A DNA stretch of 56,536 nt from Rhodobacterales bacterium. GTDB lineage: Bacteria; Pseudomonadota; Alphaproteobacteria; Rhodobacterales; Rhodobacteraceae. The notes beneath the pieces were generated by a model that did no database searches, had not been told where the DNA came from, and worked only from the letters and a program-made list of their open reading frames with translations. Both the position numbers and the translations under genes were made by a program. Where the stretch lies: positions 1 through 56,536 of the forward strand of contig JAUNVT010000002.1 of assembly GCA_030540655.1 (NCBI GenBank), given 5' to 3'. This document shows, piece after piece, positions 44,034 to 53,513 of the stretch; within the stretch, counting starts at the first letter, position 1, and each line of letters opens with the position of its first letter.

Positions 44034-45163
44034 CAGGAAATGTGATCGCGACCCAGTTGGGTGAACACATCGATGCAGGGATCAAGCCGGTCAATCTCGC
44101 AATACTCGTCCGTCTGATGCGCCATTGCCATCACCCCCGGCCCCATGATCAGCGTGGGGGGGTGGCCCATCGCCGGTTTCAACACTGACGCATCGGTGAA
44201 ATAAGTGGCGGTGGCGACCTCGGCGGCGGCGCCCAGAATTTCTTCGGTGGTGGCAAACACACTTTTCATCCACGGATCATCGAAATCGGTATAGACATTG
44301 TCCATGTCGGTCAGTGGCTCCAGCCGGACCTCTTCCCCCAGAAGCCGCTGCAGATCCTCGCGGATGCCCGCATTGGTCTGCCCGACGACGGAGCGTATAT
44401 CCACTCCGACCCGCGCCAGATCGGGCACTGAGTTGACATTCAGCCCCGCCTGCATATTGCCCACATTCAGTGTCGGCCCGCCCATCACCTGATGCGCCTG
44501 AACGCCGAAATCATGGCGCCGCAGCCGGTCGATGCTTTCGATCGCCGCGAAAATCGCATTGCGCCCCTTGTCCGGCATGGATCCGTGGGCAGTCACCCCC
44601 TCATGCACAAGGTTCATCCAAAGCGCCCCCTTGTGACCGCACAGCGCACGGTTATCCGTCGGCTCGGCGATGATCAGCGCGGCCGCATCCCCCAGAAGAT
44701 CCGTCTGCGCCAGAGCCAGCGCCCCCTCGCAGCCGGTTTCTTCGCCCGAAGTGATGATCAACTGGATCTCGGCGTGACGCAGCGGTTCCACAGCCAGTCG
44801 CAACGCAGCAACGACAAAGGCGGCAACGCCTGCTTTCATGTCGGACGTGCCGCGCCCGTAAAGCCGGCCATCCTTCACCTCGCCGGCAAAGGGATCCTCG
44901 CTCCACGTTGCCTGTCCTAGCGGCACGGTATCCAGATGCCCCGAGTAGACCAGCGGCGCATGTTTCGCCGGTTCTGTCGCGGGCAGGCGCGCGATCAGAT
45001 TGGGGCGACCGGGGCGCCAGTCATGCCAGGTCAGCTGGTACCCCCCGTGTTCCAGCAGCCCGGCGAGGTAGCGGAAACACTCCGCCTCGTTGCCGGGCGG
45101 ATTGATCGTGTCAAACGCGACAAGGCGACGGGTCAGATCAAGGCCGGTGATGGGGTCGCTCAT
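44033..45163 (-). CDS. M20 family metallohydrolase (ArgE/DapE type)
   Basis: A 376-residue zinc amidohydrolase. Metal and catalytic residues of the M20 family are visible: H76 and D78 in SGHLDTVP, D108 in GTSDMKAG, the E141-E142 pair in SGEETGCEG, and a D-rich later block with E-P-T-D. Automatic annotation would say acetylornithine deacetylase (ArgE), and V-N-S-V-P-D supports that branch. Its place in a peptide-import operon suggests hydrolysis of an imported acylated amino acid or dipeptide, which is an inference. The ATG at 45163 is preferred; the frame to 45274 overlaps the transporter gene. Confidence 0.85.
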   Translation of the reverse strand: MSDPITGLDLTRRLVAFDTINPPGNEAECFRYLAGLLEHGGYQLTWHDWRPGRPNLIARLPATEPAKHAPLVYSGHLDTVPLGQATWSEDPFAGEVKDGRLYGRGTSDMKAGVAAFVVAALRLAVEPLRHAEIQLIITSGEETGCEGALALAQTDLLGDAAALIIAEPTDNRALCGHKGALWMNLVHEGVTAHGSMPDKGRNAIFAAIESIDRLRRHDFGVQAHQVMGGPTLNVGNMQAGLNVNSVPDLARVGVDIRSVVGQTNAGIREDLQRLLGEEVRLEPLTDMDNVYTDFDDPWMKSVFATTEEILGAAAEVATATYFTDASVLKPAMGHPPTLIMGPGVMAMAHQTDEYCEIDRLDPCIDVFTQLGRDHIS

Positions 45164-45182
45164 GGCATGGCTCCGGTTCAGG

Positions 45183-46163
45183 TCAGGCGGCATCGCGCAG
45201 ATGGCACGCGGCCATGTGGCCGGGCGCCACCTCCTGCAGCTTTGGTTCGTCATGGAAACAGCGGTCGAAGGCAAAAGGGCAGCGGGTGTTGAAGCTGCAG
45301 CCTTTGGGCGGGTTCAGCGGGCTGGGAACGTCGCCCTTCAGCACCATGCGCGCCTTGCGCCTGCGCGGATCCGGCACCGGGATCGAATCCAGCAGCGCCT
45401 GAGTATAGGGATGCTGCGGATCGCGGAACAGGCTGCGCTTATCGGTGATTTCCACCATCTTGCCCAGATACATCACACCGATACGGTGGCTGATATGCTG
45501 CACGATCGCCAGATCATGCGCGATGAACAGATAGCTGAGGCCCATTTCCTGCTGCAGATCCATCATCAGGTTCACGACCTGTGCCTGTACCGATACATCC
45601 AGCGCCGATACCGGCTCGTCCGCGATGATGATCTCGGGGCTGAGCGCCAACGCGCGGGCAATGCCCAGCCGCTGGCGCTGCCCGCCCGAAAACTCATAAG
45701 GGAAACGGTGCATCGCATCGGAGCGCAAACCGACGCGGGCAAAGAGGTCCGCGACCTTCTCCAGCCGGGCGCGGCGGCTGCCGGTGTCGAAATTGCCCAA
45801 AGGTTCGGCCACGATATCCTGCGCCCGCATCCGCTGGTTGAGCGAAGCATAGGGATCCTGAAAGATCACCTGCATCTCGCGCCGGTGGGGCAGCATCTCG
45901 CTGCGGCTCAGGTGGGTGATATCTTCGCCCTTCAGCAGGATCTGCCCGCCCGTCGGGTTCTCCAGCCTCAGGATCGTCTTGCCCACGGTGGATTTGCCGC
46001 AGCCGGATTCGCCGACGATACCCAGCGTTTCGCCCGCGGCGACGGTGAAAGAGATCCCGTCAACCGCATAGACGCGGGCCTGCTCACGGTTCAGCAGCCC
46101 GCCTCTGATCGGGAAATGCTTGGCAAGGTTCCTGACCTCCAGAAGCGGCGCCGCCCCGGTCAT
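45183..46163 (-). CDS. Oligo/dipeptide ABC transporter ATP-binding protein (DppF/OppF type)
   Basis: A 326-residue ATPase with Walker A GESGCGKS (51-58), signature [15 protein letters not shown], Walker [13 protein letters not shown], and the C-terminal oligopeptide-transporter extension containing R-C-P-F-A-F-D-R-C, a four-cysteine [Fe-S]-like motif ([11 protein letters not shown]...) typical of DppD/F. The start overlaps the stop of the DppD gene by ATGA. It powers import together with DppD and the two permeases. Confidence 0.92.
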   Translation of the reverse strand: MTGAAPLLEVRNLAKHFPIRGGLLNREQARVYAVDGISFTVAAGETLGIVGESGCGKSTVGKTILRLENPTGGQILLKGEDITHLSRSEMLPHRREMQVIFQDPYASLNQRMRAQDIVAEPLGNFDTGSRRARLEKVADLFARVGLRSDAMHRFPYEFSGGQRQRLGIARALALSPEIIIADEPVSALDVSVQAQVVNLMMDLQQEMGLSYLFIAHDLAIVQHISHRIGVMYLGKMVEITDKRSLFRDPQHPYTQALLDSIPVPDPRRRKARMVLKGDVPSPLNPPKGCSFNTRCPFAFDRCFHDEPKLQEVAPGHMAACHLRDAA

Positions 46164-47203
46164 AGCACCCACTCCGGCAACACATCGCTTTCCCAGCAAG
46201 CGGCCAGATGGCCCGGCCTCTTGGCCTCGAGCGGCGGATATTCCGCGCGGCACAGATCGGTGGCGTATTTGCAGCGCGCGGCAAAGGTGCAGCCCGGCGG
46301 CAGCGCCGTCAACGCGGGCACGATGCCGGGGATTTCGGACAGGCGCGTGCCATGATCGGGCGCATCATCGCCAGTGATGCGCGGCACCGACCGCATCAGG
46401 CCGCGCGTGTAGGGATGCTGCGGTCGCTCGAAAATTTCGATCACGTCAGCTTCTTCCACCTTTCGGCCGGCATACATGACCAGCACGCGGTCGCACATCT
46501 CCGCCACGACGCCCAGATCATGCGTGATCAGGATGATCGCGGTCTGCAGCTTGTCCCGGATCTCCTCCATCAGCGCCAGGATCTGGGCCTGTATGGTGAC
46601 ATCGAGCGCCGTTGTCGGCTCGTCCGCGATCAGAAGCGAAGGGTTGCAGGACAGCGCCATCGCGATCATCACACGCTGGCGCATCCCGCCCGACAACTGG
46701 TGCGGATATTCACTGAGGCGGCGGCGCGGTTCGGGGATGTGCACCAACTCCATCATTTCCTGCGCATGGTCCAGCGCAGCCCTTCGCCCCATCCCCTGAT
46801 GCAGCATGATTGCCTCGGTCAACTGGTCGCCTATGCTCAGCACGGGGTTCAGCGACGACATGGGATCCTGAAAGATCATCGAGATGTCATTGCCGCGGAT
46901 GCGTCGCATTTCGGCATCGCTGGCCTTCAGCAAATCGCGCCCCTTATAGCGGATTTCGCCCGAGGCATAGCGCGCGGGCGGGCTGGGCACCAGTTGCATG
47001 ATCGACAGGGAGGTAATGGACTTGCCGCAGCCCGACTCGCCCACGATACCCAGGATCTCGCCGGGGCGGATGTCAAAGCTCAGCCCGTCCACCGCCTTGA
47101 CCACGCCGTCGCGGGTATCGAAATGAGTGCGCAGATCGTCCAGTTCCAGCACCGGCTGGGCGGTGCGATCAATGGCGCGGGGAACATAGGCGGTCTCTGT
47201 CAT
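46160..47203 (-). CDS. Oligo/dipeptide ABC transporter ATP-binding protein (DppD/OppD type)
   Basis: A 347-residue ATPase with Walker A GESGCGKS (55-62), signature [15 protein letters not shown], Walker [13 protein letters not shown], and the same C-terminal cysteine-containing extension ([14 protein letters not shown]). DppD and DppF form the heterodimeric motor. It starts 3 bases after the DppC stop and overlaps DppF by ATGA. Confidence 0.92.
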   Translation of the reverse strand: MTETAYVPRAIDRTAQPVLELDDLRTHFDTRDGVVKAVDGLSFDIRPGEILGIVGESGCGKSITSLSIMQLVPSPPARYASGEIRYKGRDLLKASDAEMRRIRGNDISMIFQDPMSSLNPVLSIGDQLTEAIMLHQGMGRRAALDHAQEMMELVHIPEPRRRLSEYPHQLSGGMRQRVMIAMALSCNPSLLIADEPTTALDVTIQAQILALMEEIRDKLQTAIILITHDLGVVAEMCDRVLVMYAGRKVEEADVIEIFERPQHPYTRGLMRSVPRITGDDAPDHGTRLSEIPGIVPALTALPPGCTFAARCKYATDLCRAEYPPLEAKRPGHLAACWESDVLPEWVL

Positions 47204-47206
47204 GGC

Positions 47207-48094
47207 TCAGATCCTCCTTTGCATACGCGGATCCAGCGAATCGCGCAGCCCGTCGCCAAAGGTATTGATCGCGAAAACGGTGATGGCAAGGAACGCGCCG
47301 GGATAGAGGATGATGGCGGGCGTCTGGAAAAAGAACATGCGCCCTTCTGCCATGATGTTCCCCCAACTGGGAATTTCGGGCGGCGTGCCCGCCCCGACAA
47401 AGCTGAGATACGCCTCGAATATGACCGCCTGCGCACAGATATAGGTCGCCTGCACGATCAGGGGCGGAATGGTGTTCGGCAGGATATGCCGGATCAGGAT
47501 ACGCGGGGTCGAGGTGCCTGCGGCAATGGCCGCCTGGACGTAAAGCTGGTCGCGCAGCATCAGCACGACCGACCGCACCAGACGGACCACGCGCGGAATT
47601 TCAGGAATGGTCAGCGCCAGAATGACGTTCAGCACACTGCTGCCCCAGAGCGCTACCAGCGCAATGGCCAGGAGGATCGACGGGATCGACATCAGCGCAT
47701 CCATGAAACGCATCAGCACCGCATCCACCCGCCGCATGAACCCGGTGACCAGTCCGATAGCCAGCCCCAGCGCAGTCGCCAGCGCCGCGACCGACAGGCC
47801 CACCACCAGCGACACCCGCCCGCCATAGAGCACCCGGCTAAACAGATCGCGCCCGTACATGTCGGTGCCGAACAGCGCCTCGGCCGATGGGGCCTGCAAA
47901 CGGTTGCGGGGCGATTGCTCCATCGGGCTGGGCAGGCCGAGATAGGGCGCGAGGAAGGATGCGAGCGCCATGATCAGCAGCACCGACAGGCCGAACAGCA
48001 TCGTCGGATTGCGCCGCAGGCTGTCTGCGATCACGCCCGCCCGGTGGCGCAGCCGTGCGCCGGGCGACGGATCCTTGATGGCGGTGTCGGTCAT
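47207..48094 (-). CDS. Peptide ABC transporter permease (DppC type)
   Basis: A 295-residue inner-membrane permease with about six spans. The N-terminal OppC-type domain is present (LRRNPTMLFGLSVLLIMALAS), and the EAA loop that contacts the ATPases reads Y-V-Q-A-A-I-A-A-G-T-S-T-P-R-I-L. G-T-D-M-Y-G-R-D-L-F-S-R-V-L-Y-G-G is a strong DppC/OppC landmark. The ATG at 48094 has AGGAG 8 bases upstream and avoids overlap with the DppB gene. Confidence 0.92.
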   Translation of the reverse strand: MTDTAIKDPSPGARLRHRAGVIADSLRRNPTMLFGLSVLLIMALASFLAPYLGLPSPMEQSPRNRLQAPSAEALFGTDMYGRDLFSRVLYGGRVSLVVGLSVAALATALGLAIGLVTGFMRRVDAVLMRFMDALMSIPSILLAIALVALWGSSVLNVILALTIPEIPRVVRLVRSVVLMLRDQLYVQAAIAAGTSTPRILIRHILPNTIPPLIVQATYICAQAVIFEAYLSFVGAGTPPEIPSWGNIMAEGRMFFFQTPAIILYPGAFLAITVFAINTFGDGLRDSLDPRMQRRI

Positions 48095-48110
48095 GCGGAT
48101 GACTCCTGCA

Positions 48111-49052
48111 TCAGTAGCGGATACGCGGATCGAACAGCACATAGCTGAGATCGACCAGCAGATTCAGAAGGACGTAAGTGAATGAAAAGACGAGGATCAC
48201 GCCTTGAATGACCGGATAATCCGTGCGCAGCACCGCATCGACGGTCAGCCGCCCGAGACCGGGAATGGCGAATACGGTCTCCGTCACCACCACGCCGCCA
48301 ATGAGCAGCGCCACCCCAAGGCCGATCGTCGTGCTGATCGGCACCATGGCGTTTTTCAACGCGTGTTTCACCAGCACCTTGCGTGTGGCCAGTCCCTTTG
48401 CATAGGCGGTGCGCACGTAATCCTCGTTCAGTACCTCCAGCATGGTGGCGCGCGTCATGCGGGCAATCAGGGCCATGTAGACCGCTCCGAGCGTCAGCGC
48501 GGGCAGCGTGATATGCGCCAGAAATCCGGGAAAGCTGTCGAAAATGCTGGTATAGCCCTGCACCGGGAACCATCCCAGCTTGCGCGAGCCGCCCAGGATC
48601 AGAAGGTAGCCGATGACAAATACCGGCACCGAAAAACCGAACACGGCCAGCGTCATTACAACGCGATCAATCCATGTGCCCACCTTCCACGCCGCAACGA
48701 CGCCCAAGGGAATCGCCAGCACGATGGCAATCAGCATCGTGCAGAGGGTCAGCATCAGCGTCGGTTCGACCCGCTGGCTGATCAGGGTGGTGACCGGCAG
48801 GCCGGAATAGATGGATTTACCCATGTCACCCTGTAGCAGATTGACCGTCCAATGCAGGAATTGCTGGTAAAGCGGATCGTTCAGGCCCAGTTGGCGGCGG
48901 ATTTCATCGACTTGCGCGGGCGATGCGAAATCGCCGGCGATGATCAGCGCAGGATCGGTCGGGCTGAGATGCAGCAACATGAAGACGAACACTGCGACCA
49001 GCGCCATGATCGGGATCGTGACCAGCAAACGGCGGATGACATAGGCAATCAT
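48111..49052 (-). CDS. Peptide ABC transporter permease (DppB type)
   Basis: A 313-residue permease with the DppB/OppB layout: first span at about 8-30 (LLVTIPIMALVAVFVFMLLHL), then the periplasmic stretch with L-G-L-N-D-P-L-Y-Q-Q-F, and the EAA loop Y-V-R-T-A-Y-A-K-G-L-A-T-R-K-V-L. C-terminal L-V-D-L-S-Y-V-L-F-D-P-R-I-R-Y is the family ending. It pairs with the DppC-type permease to form the channel. Confidence 0.93.
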   Translation of the reverse strand: MIAYVIRRLLVTIPIMALVAVFVFMLLHLSPTDPALIIAGDFASPAQVDEIRRQLGLNDPLYQQFLHWTVNLLQGDMGKSIYSGLPVTTLISQRVEPTLMLTLCTMLIAIVLAIPLGVVAAWKVGTWIDRVVMTLAVFGFSVPVFVIGYLLILGGSRKLGWFPVQGYTSIFDSFPGFLAHITLPALTLGAVYMALIARMTRATMLEVLNEDYVRTAYAKGLATRKVLVKHALKNAMVPISTTIGLGVALLIGGVVVTETVFAIPGLGRLTVDAVLRTDYPVIQGVILVFSFTYVLLNLLVDLSYVLFDPRIRY

Positions 49053-49081
49053 GGCAAGATCCGATGCGGTGGCGGGGCCAG

Positions 49082-49104
49082 GCGGCGCGTCAATGTCGCG
49101 CCGC
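49082..49104 (-). terminator. GC-rich hairpin between the binding-protein and DppB genes
   Basis: GCGGCGCG (49082-49089) and CGCGCCGC (49097-49104) form a perfect 8-base stem with a 7-base loop in the 68-base gap after the binding-protein gene. With no T-run it is more likely an mRNA-stabilising or partial-termination element that raises binding-protein levels over the permeases. Confidence 0.55.
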
Positions 49105-49120
49105 TCCAGTCAGCTTGGGA

Positions 49121-50722
49121 TCATTCGACGGAGATATTCCAGAAGAACGGCACCGGGGCCGTCAGAACGCCCTTGACGTTGTCGCGGAACGCGGTCGGCT
49201 GATAATATTGCCCGGTCGGAATATAGGGCACAAAGTCATACAGCTCCACCTGAAGCTCCTCGACGATCGCCTTTTGCTTCTCCAGATCGGTTTCCTTGGC
49301 GAAGGCGTTTCGGAGATCTTCGATCTTCTGGTTCTCGGGCCAGCCGAACCATGCTGTGTCCCCTGAGGCCGCCACCGAAATATTCGTGATCGGGTTCAGC
49401 TGATCAGCCGCCAGCCACCAGGTGGGGAAGATGTTCCAGCCGCCACTCTGGGGTGCATCGCGCACCGCACGGCGCGATGTCATGGTGGCCCAGTCCAGCG
49501 CCGCCAGTTCGACATTCATCCCGATGTCGCGCAGCGCCTGCGCGGTCACCAATGCCTGACCATGCGCCACCGGCACGTCGGTCGGGTCCAGGATCACCAC
49601 AGGCGTGCCGTCATAGCCTGCCTCCTTCAGCAGCGCCTTGGCCTTGTCCAGATTCTTCTCGCGCAGCGGCTCACTGCCAACATCCGTCTCGTAGGGGCCG
49701 CCGCACATGAAATAGGCGCCGCAGAATTCCTTGAAGTATTTCGGATCGCCCATGATCGCATACATGTAATCGGCCTGCTGGACAGACCAGAGCGCCGCCT
49801 GCCGCACCAGTTTGTTATCGAAGGGCGGATAGAGAAAGTTGAAGCGGATGACACCTTGGGTTCCCAGCGGATCGACAGTCTCGACCGTGATCGAAGGATC
49901 CGACTGGATCATCGGCAGAAGATCGACTGCGGGCTGTTCGTAATAATCCACCTCGCCTGCCATCAATGCCTGACTGGCAGTCGCCGCATCCGGGATGTAG
50001 CGCCATTCCACCCTGTCCACCTTGGCAACCTTGCCACCCGCCGCATAGCTGGCAGGCTCGTCCCGCGGCACGTAATCGGCGAACTTCTCATAGACCACCT
50101 TGTTGCCGGGCTGCCATTCGCTTGCCACGAACTTGAACGGGCCGGAACCGATGATCTCTTCGATCTGGGCGTTCGGGTCGGTGTCGGCCAGCCGTTTTGG
50201 CATGATGAAGGGCACGTTGGATGAAATCTTGCCCAAGGATTGCAACACGAGACCATAAGGTTCGCTCAAGGTCAGTTTCAGCGTCTTGTCATCGACCGCC
50301 TCGACGCTTGCGGTAACCCGCATCAGCTTCTGGCCCATCCCGTCGCGCGCGCCCCAGCGCTTGATCGAGGCGACCGCATCCTCGGCTGTTACGGGCGCAT
50401 CATCGTGGAATTTCAGGCCGTCGCGCAGGGTGATCGTATAGGTCAGACCATCGTCGCTGACGTCGTAACCCTCCGCCATCTGAGGCTGCACCTCAAGGTT
50501 TTCGTCCATCGCGAACAGCGTATCGAAGACCAGATAGCCGTGGTTGCGGGTGATATAGGCGGTGGTCCAGATCGGATCGATGTTGCGCAGATCAGCGTGC
50601 GGAACAACCCTCAGCACCGATTCCGCTGCGGCGGGAAGCGCAGCGGCAAAGCTTGCCGCAGCCATGGTTCCGGCCAGCGCCAGCTTGCGCGCAGACACGT
50701 ATCTGAATGTTGAATACTTCAT
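49121..50722 (-). CDS. Peptide ABC transporter substrate-binding protein (SBP family 5)
   Basis: A 533-residue periplasmic binding protein of the DppA/OppA class. Signal peptide with basic N terminus and hydrophobic core, cleavage after about AAA (33). It has the family-typical lobe sequences Y-T-I-T-L-R-D-G-L-K-F-H-D (near 95-107) and G-S-G-P-F-K-F. The ligand could be a dipeptide, an oligopeptide, nickel or a heme-like compound; the neighbouring M20 hydrolase favours peptides or N-acyl amino acids. First gene of a seven-gene operon divergent from an XRE-cupin regulator. Confidence 0.92.
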   Translation of the reverse strand: MKYSTFRYVSARKLALAGTMAAASFAAALPAAAESVLRVVPHADLRNIDPIWTTAYITRNHGYLVFDTLFAMDENLEVQPQMAEGYDVSDDGLTYTITLRDGLKFHDDAPVTAEDAVASIKRWGARDGMGQKLMRVTASVEAVDDKTLKLTLSEPYGLVLQSLGKISSNVPFIMPKRLADTDPNAQIEEIIGSGPFKFVASEWQPGNKVVYEKFADYVPRDEPASYAAGGKVAKVDRVEWRYIPDAATASQALMAGEVDYYEQPAVDLLPMIQSDPSITVETVDPLGTQGVIRFNFLYPPFDNKLVRQAALWSVQQADYMYAIMGDPKYFKEFCGAYFMCGGPYETDVGSEPLREKNLDKAKALLKEAGYDGTPVVILDPTDVPVAHGQALVTAQALRDIGMNVELAALDWATMTSRRAVRDAPQSGGWNIFPTWWLAADQLNPITNISVAASGDTAWFGWPENQKIEDLRNAFAKETDLEKQKAIVEELQVELYDFVPYIPTGQYYQPTAFRDNVKGVLTAPVPFFWNISVE

Positions 50723-50859
50723 GTTTCCGTCCTTCTCCCTGTTGCAGAAGCTGGTTGAGAAAACGCGAACCCAGCGCTTCTTCCGCCTCTTTTTTTATGG
50801 CGCGATCCCTGCAGGACGCGCACCCTCCGAAATCAGCCTACACACAACAATTCCATTCG

Positions 50860-50874
50860 TGCAACTATCTTGCA
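50860..50874. promoter_or_regulatory. Candidate operator TGCAA-N5-TTGCA
   Basis: A perfect 5-base inverted repeat with 5-base spacer in the 241-base gap between the divergent peptide transporter and XRE-cupin genes, 90 bases before the regulator start. It is a plausible binding site for that regulator (autoregulation and transporter control), but nothing proves it. The rest of the gap shows no other strong motif. Confidence 0.4.
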
Positions 50875-50963
50875 TGACAGACAGCAATATAGGGAATGCG
50901 CTTGAAATGCACCGAAGCGCGCCCTTTAATCAGCCGGCAGAGTTCAAACCAAAGGAGCGCACT

Positions 50964-51515
50964 ATGGTCGGTGCTCGGATCAGGTCGGCCCGGCGGCTGC
51001 GGGACATGACGCTCAAGGATCTGGCATATGCCGCCAGCATTTCCGAAGGCCATCTGTCCAAGATCGAGAACGGAAAGGTTGAACCAACGCTCGCATTTCT
51101 GCACCGCGCGGTGAAGGCGCTGGAGCTGAACCTCGATATCCTGTTTGACGAGCCGGAAACGGCCGCAAGATCCGTCTCGCGCGCGGGCGAGCGGCCCGTT
51201 TTAAAAATCGACGGCGTACGCCGGGGAAACGGGCTCAGCCTTGAGCGGTTGATCCCCAATACCGCCGGTCACCTGCTGCAATGCAATATCCACATTGTCG
51301 AGCCGGGCGGCGCCAGCGACGGGCAGATCGAGCATGTCGGCGAGGAAATGGGATATATCCTCGAAGGCGAAATAGAGCTGTACCTGGATGACGAGACGTT
51401 GATCCTGTCGGCGGGGGACGCATTCCATTTTCAGTCGCACCGAAAGCACGGGTATCGCAACGCGGGCCAGACACGCGCCCGAATTTTGTGGGCAAACACG
51501 CCGCCGACCTTTTGA
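50964..51515 (+). CDS. XRE-family transcriptional regulator with C-terminal cupin domain
   Basis: A 183-residue regulator: helix-turn-helix in residues 3-60 (MTLKDLAYAASISEGHLSKIENGKVEPTL in shorter pieces; LSKIENG at 31-37 is the XRE recognition helix end), linker, then a cupin beta-barrel at about 110-178 (V-G-E-E-M-G-Y-I-L-E-G-E-I and S-A-G-D-A-F-H-F). The cupin probably senses a small ligand related to the transported solute. The ATG at 50964 has AAAGGAG 6 bases upstream; earlier in-frame ATGs (50874, 50907) lack one. Divergent from the peptide operon. Confidence 0.88.
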   Translation: MVGARIRSARRLRDMTLKDLAYAASISEGHLSKIENGKVEPTLAFLHRAVKALELNLDILFDEPETAARSVSRAGERPVLKIDGVRRGNGLSLERLIPNTAGHLLQCNIHIVEPGGASDGQIEHVGEEMGYILEGEIELYLDDETLILSAGDAFHFQSHRKHGYRNAGQTRARILWANTPPTF

Positions 51516-51533
51516 CCGGCGACGCGCAGAGAT

Positions 51534-53513
51534 TTATTCGCCCAGACCCATCAGCCGCTTCTGATCGTTTGCCCATTTCAGGATCGTCAGATCGAAGGTC
51601 AGCGCCATCAGCGACACGCAGATGCCCAGGACGAAGTTCTTGCCCATATCAGTGCCGGCCAGCGTGCGCTGCAATTCCTGCCCCAGATCCTGCGTGCCGA
51701 TGAAGGCCGCGATGATCACCATGAAGAACGCGAACATGATTGCCTGATTGAACCCCACTGCCATCGTCGGCAGCGCCAGAGGCAATTGCACCTTCCACAG
51801 CTTTTGCATCCGCGTCGCGCCCGACATGTCGGCCGCTTCGGTCATTTCCTCGGGCACGGTGCGCAATCCCTCGATCGTATAACGCGTCAGGGGCACCATG
51901 GCGAAGATCAGGATCGAGAAGATGACCGCCACATCGGTAATCCCGAAAAGCATGATCGCGGGGATAAGGTAGATGAAGCTGGGAAAGGTTTGCGCGGTAT
52001 CACATGCCAGCAGCACCCGCCGCGACCAGTTTTCACTGCGCGACGCGATGATGCCCAGAGGCAGGCCGAAGATCATCGCAATCGCCACCGCCGAGAGAAC
52101 CGAGTAAAGCGTGATGACCGACCTGTCCCACCATCCCGACAGCGCCACAAGGCTGAAAAACAGCGCGGCAAGAAGCGCCTGCTTGCGCCCGCCCAGCCAC
52201 ATCGCGAAGGCGGCGATTACCAGAATGAATGCAGGCGTCGGGATGCTCAGCAGGAAGTTGCGAAACGGGATCAGAACCTGAACGTTCAGGAAATACCGGA
52301 TTGTCCCGGTGATGGCATTTACCCACGGCAACGCGAGGAAATTCTTCATCAGATCGTCTATTTCCCTGCCTTGACTGAAATTCTGGGTGCGCCCGATATC
52401 GGTCGCCACATCAACGAACTGCCCGAGGATACAAAAGAAGACAAAGGCGCCGATTCCCGTCAGTAAAAGGATGTGCCGCTTCCACCAGGGCGTGCCACGT
52501 GCGAAATGCTCGGGCTGCTTGATCGCCCAGGCCTTGGACATGCGGTCCAGCATGATGGCAAGCAGAACGATCGTCACGCCGATCTCGAACGAACGGCCCA
52601 GCTTGAAACTGCCCATCATCGCCAGAAGTTTCGCCCCAAGGCCCGGCATTCCGATGAAGGCAGTCAGAACTACCATCGCAAGGCTCAGCATGATGACCTG
52701 ATTGACCCCGACCAGTATTTCGCGCCGGGCCGAGGGCAGATAGACATGGCGCAGAAGCTGCCAGCGGGAGCACCCGCTCATCTCGCCGGCCTCGACCACC
52801 TCATGCGGGACCTTCTGAAGCCCAAGCATGGTCATCAGAACCATCGGAGGAATGGCATAGATCGTGGTCGCCACGGCACCCGCCGTGGGACCCACCTTGA
52901 AGAAAATGACCGCCGGCAAGAGATAGGTGAAGAAGGGCAGCGTTTGCAGGACGGCCAGTACCGGCTTGATTGCGCGGCTGACCCAGAGGTATTTCCATCC
53001 GGCGATGCCAAGGCAAAGGCCGATGACAAAGGCAAGCGGCGCGGCCACCACGAGCACCGATGCGGTCTGCATCGCGATCTTCCACTGGCCGATGAGCGCG
53101 GTCCAGACAAACACGCCCCCGCCGAGCAGCGCCATGCGCCAGCCGCCGAGGTAATAGCCGACGACCGCAGCCACCGCCGCTATTGCCGTCCACGGGATAG
53201 GACCCAGATGGGGCCAGCGCCGCTGACCGAACAGAAGGTTCGCCGTCGCATCCAGCACGAACTCCAGACCGCTGGTCAGGAACCGGGTTACCGCCAGCAA
53301 GCCCAGATCGTCCTTCACGAAATTGAAGGCGGCATCGAGCCATGCCGCGAAGGGAGGAACCATCGTCTCGGGCACGCGGTGCAGCACCGCCGGCAAGGCG
53401 CCGGCATAATGCATCACTGTCAGGATCACGGCGATGGCAACCATGACGAGCGCGGCGCGCGGACGTGTGAGGGCAAAGCCTGCCGGGGCTGTGTCCGTGG
53501 TCAGGACCGCCAT
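51534..53513 (-). CDS. Fused double permease of a glycine betaine/proline-type ABC transporter
   Basis: A 659-residue membrane protein built from two ProW/OpuAB-like permease halves. Each half carries an EAA loop: V-V-E-A-G-E-M-S-G-C-S-R-W in the first and M-T-E-A-A-D-M-S-G-A-T-R-M in the second, each followed by P-S-A or P-L-A. About 12 or more hydrophobic spans are present. E. coli ProW has one such unit acting as a homodimer, so here the dimer is covalently joined. Coupled by a stop-start overlap to the ATPase gene (53513). No OpuAC-like domain is fused, as a separate binding protein exists. Confidence 0.88.
   Translation of the reverse strand: MAVLTTDTAPAGFALTRPRAALVMVAIAVILTVMHYAGALPAVLHRVPETMVPPFAAWLDAAFNFVKDDLGLLAVTRFLTSGLEFVLDATANLLFGQRRWPHLGPIPWTAIAAVAAVVGYYLGGWRMALLGGGVFVWTALIGQWKIAMQTASVLVVAAPLAFVIGLCLGIAGWKYLWVSRAIKPVLAVLQTLPFFTYLLPAVIFFKVGPTAGAVATTIYAIPPMVLMTMLGLQKVPHEVVEAGEMSGCSRWQLLRHVYLPSARREILVGVNQVIMLSLAMVVLTAFIGMPGLGAKLLAMMGSFKLGRSFEIGVTIVLLAIMLDRMSKAWAIKQPEHFARGTPWWKRHILLLTGIGAFVFFCILGQFVDVATDIGRTQNFSQGREIDDLMKNFLALPWVNAITGTIRYFLNVQVLIPFRNFLLSIPTPAFILVIAAFAMWLGGRKQALLAALFFSLVALSGWWDRSVITLYSVLSAVAIAMIFGLPLGIIASRSENWSRRVLLACDTAQTFPSFIYLIPAIMLFGITDVAVIFSILIFAMVPLTRYTIEGLRTVPEEMTEAADMSGATRMQKLWKVQLPLALPTMAVGFNQAIMFAFFMVIIAAFIGTQDLGQELQRTLAGTDMGKNFVLGICVSLMALTFDLTILKWANDQKRLMGLGE

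Noticed and set aside
43709..44188. 159-codon plus-strand open frame downstream of sucB
   Set aside because: Low-complexity Pro/Arg translation that overlaps the zinc-ribbon gene and the hydrolase; no ribosome site.
46208..48148. 646-codon plus-strand open frame over the peptide-transporter genes
   Set aside because: It is His/Arg/Gln-rich, lacks a ribosome site and opposes clear ABC transporter genes.
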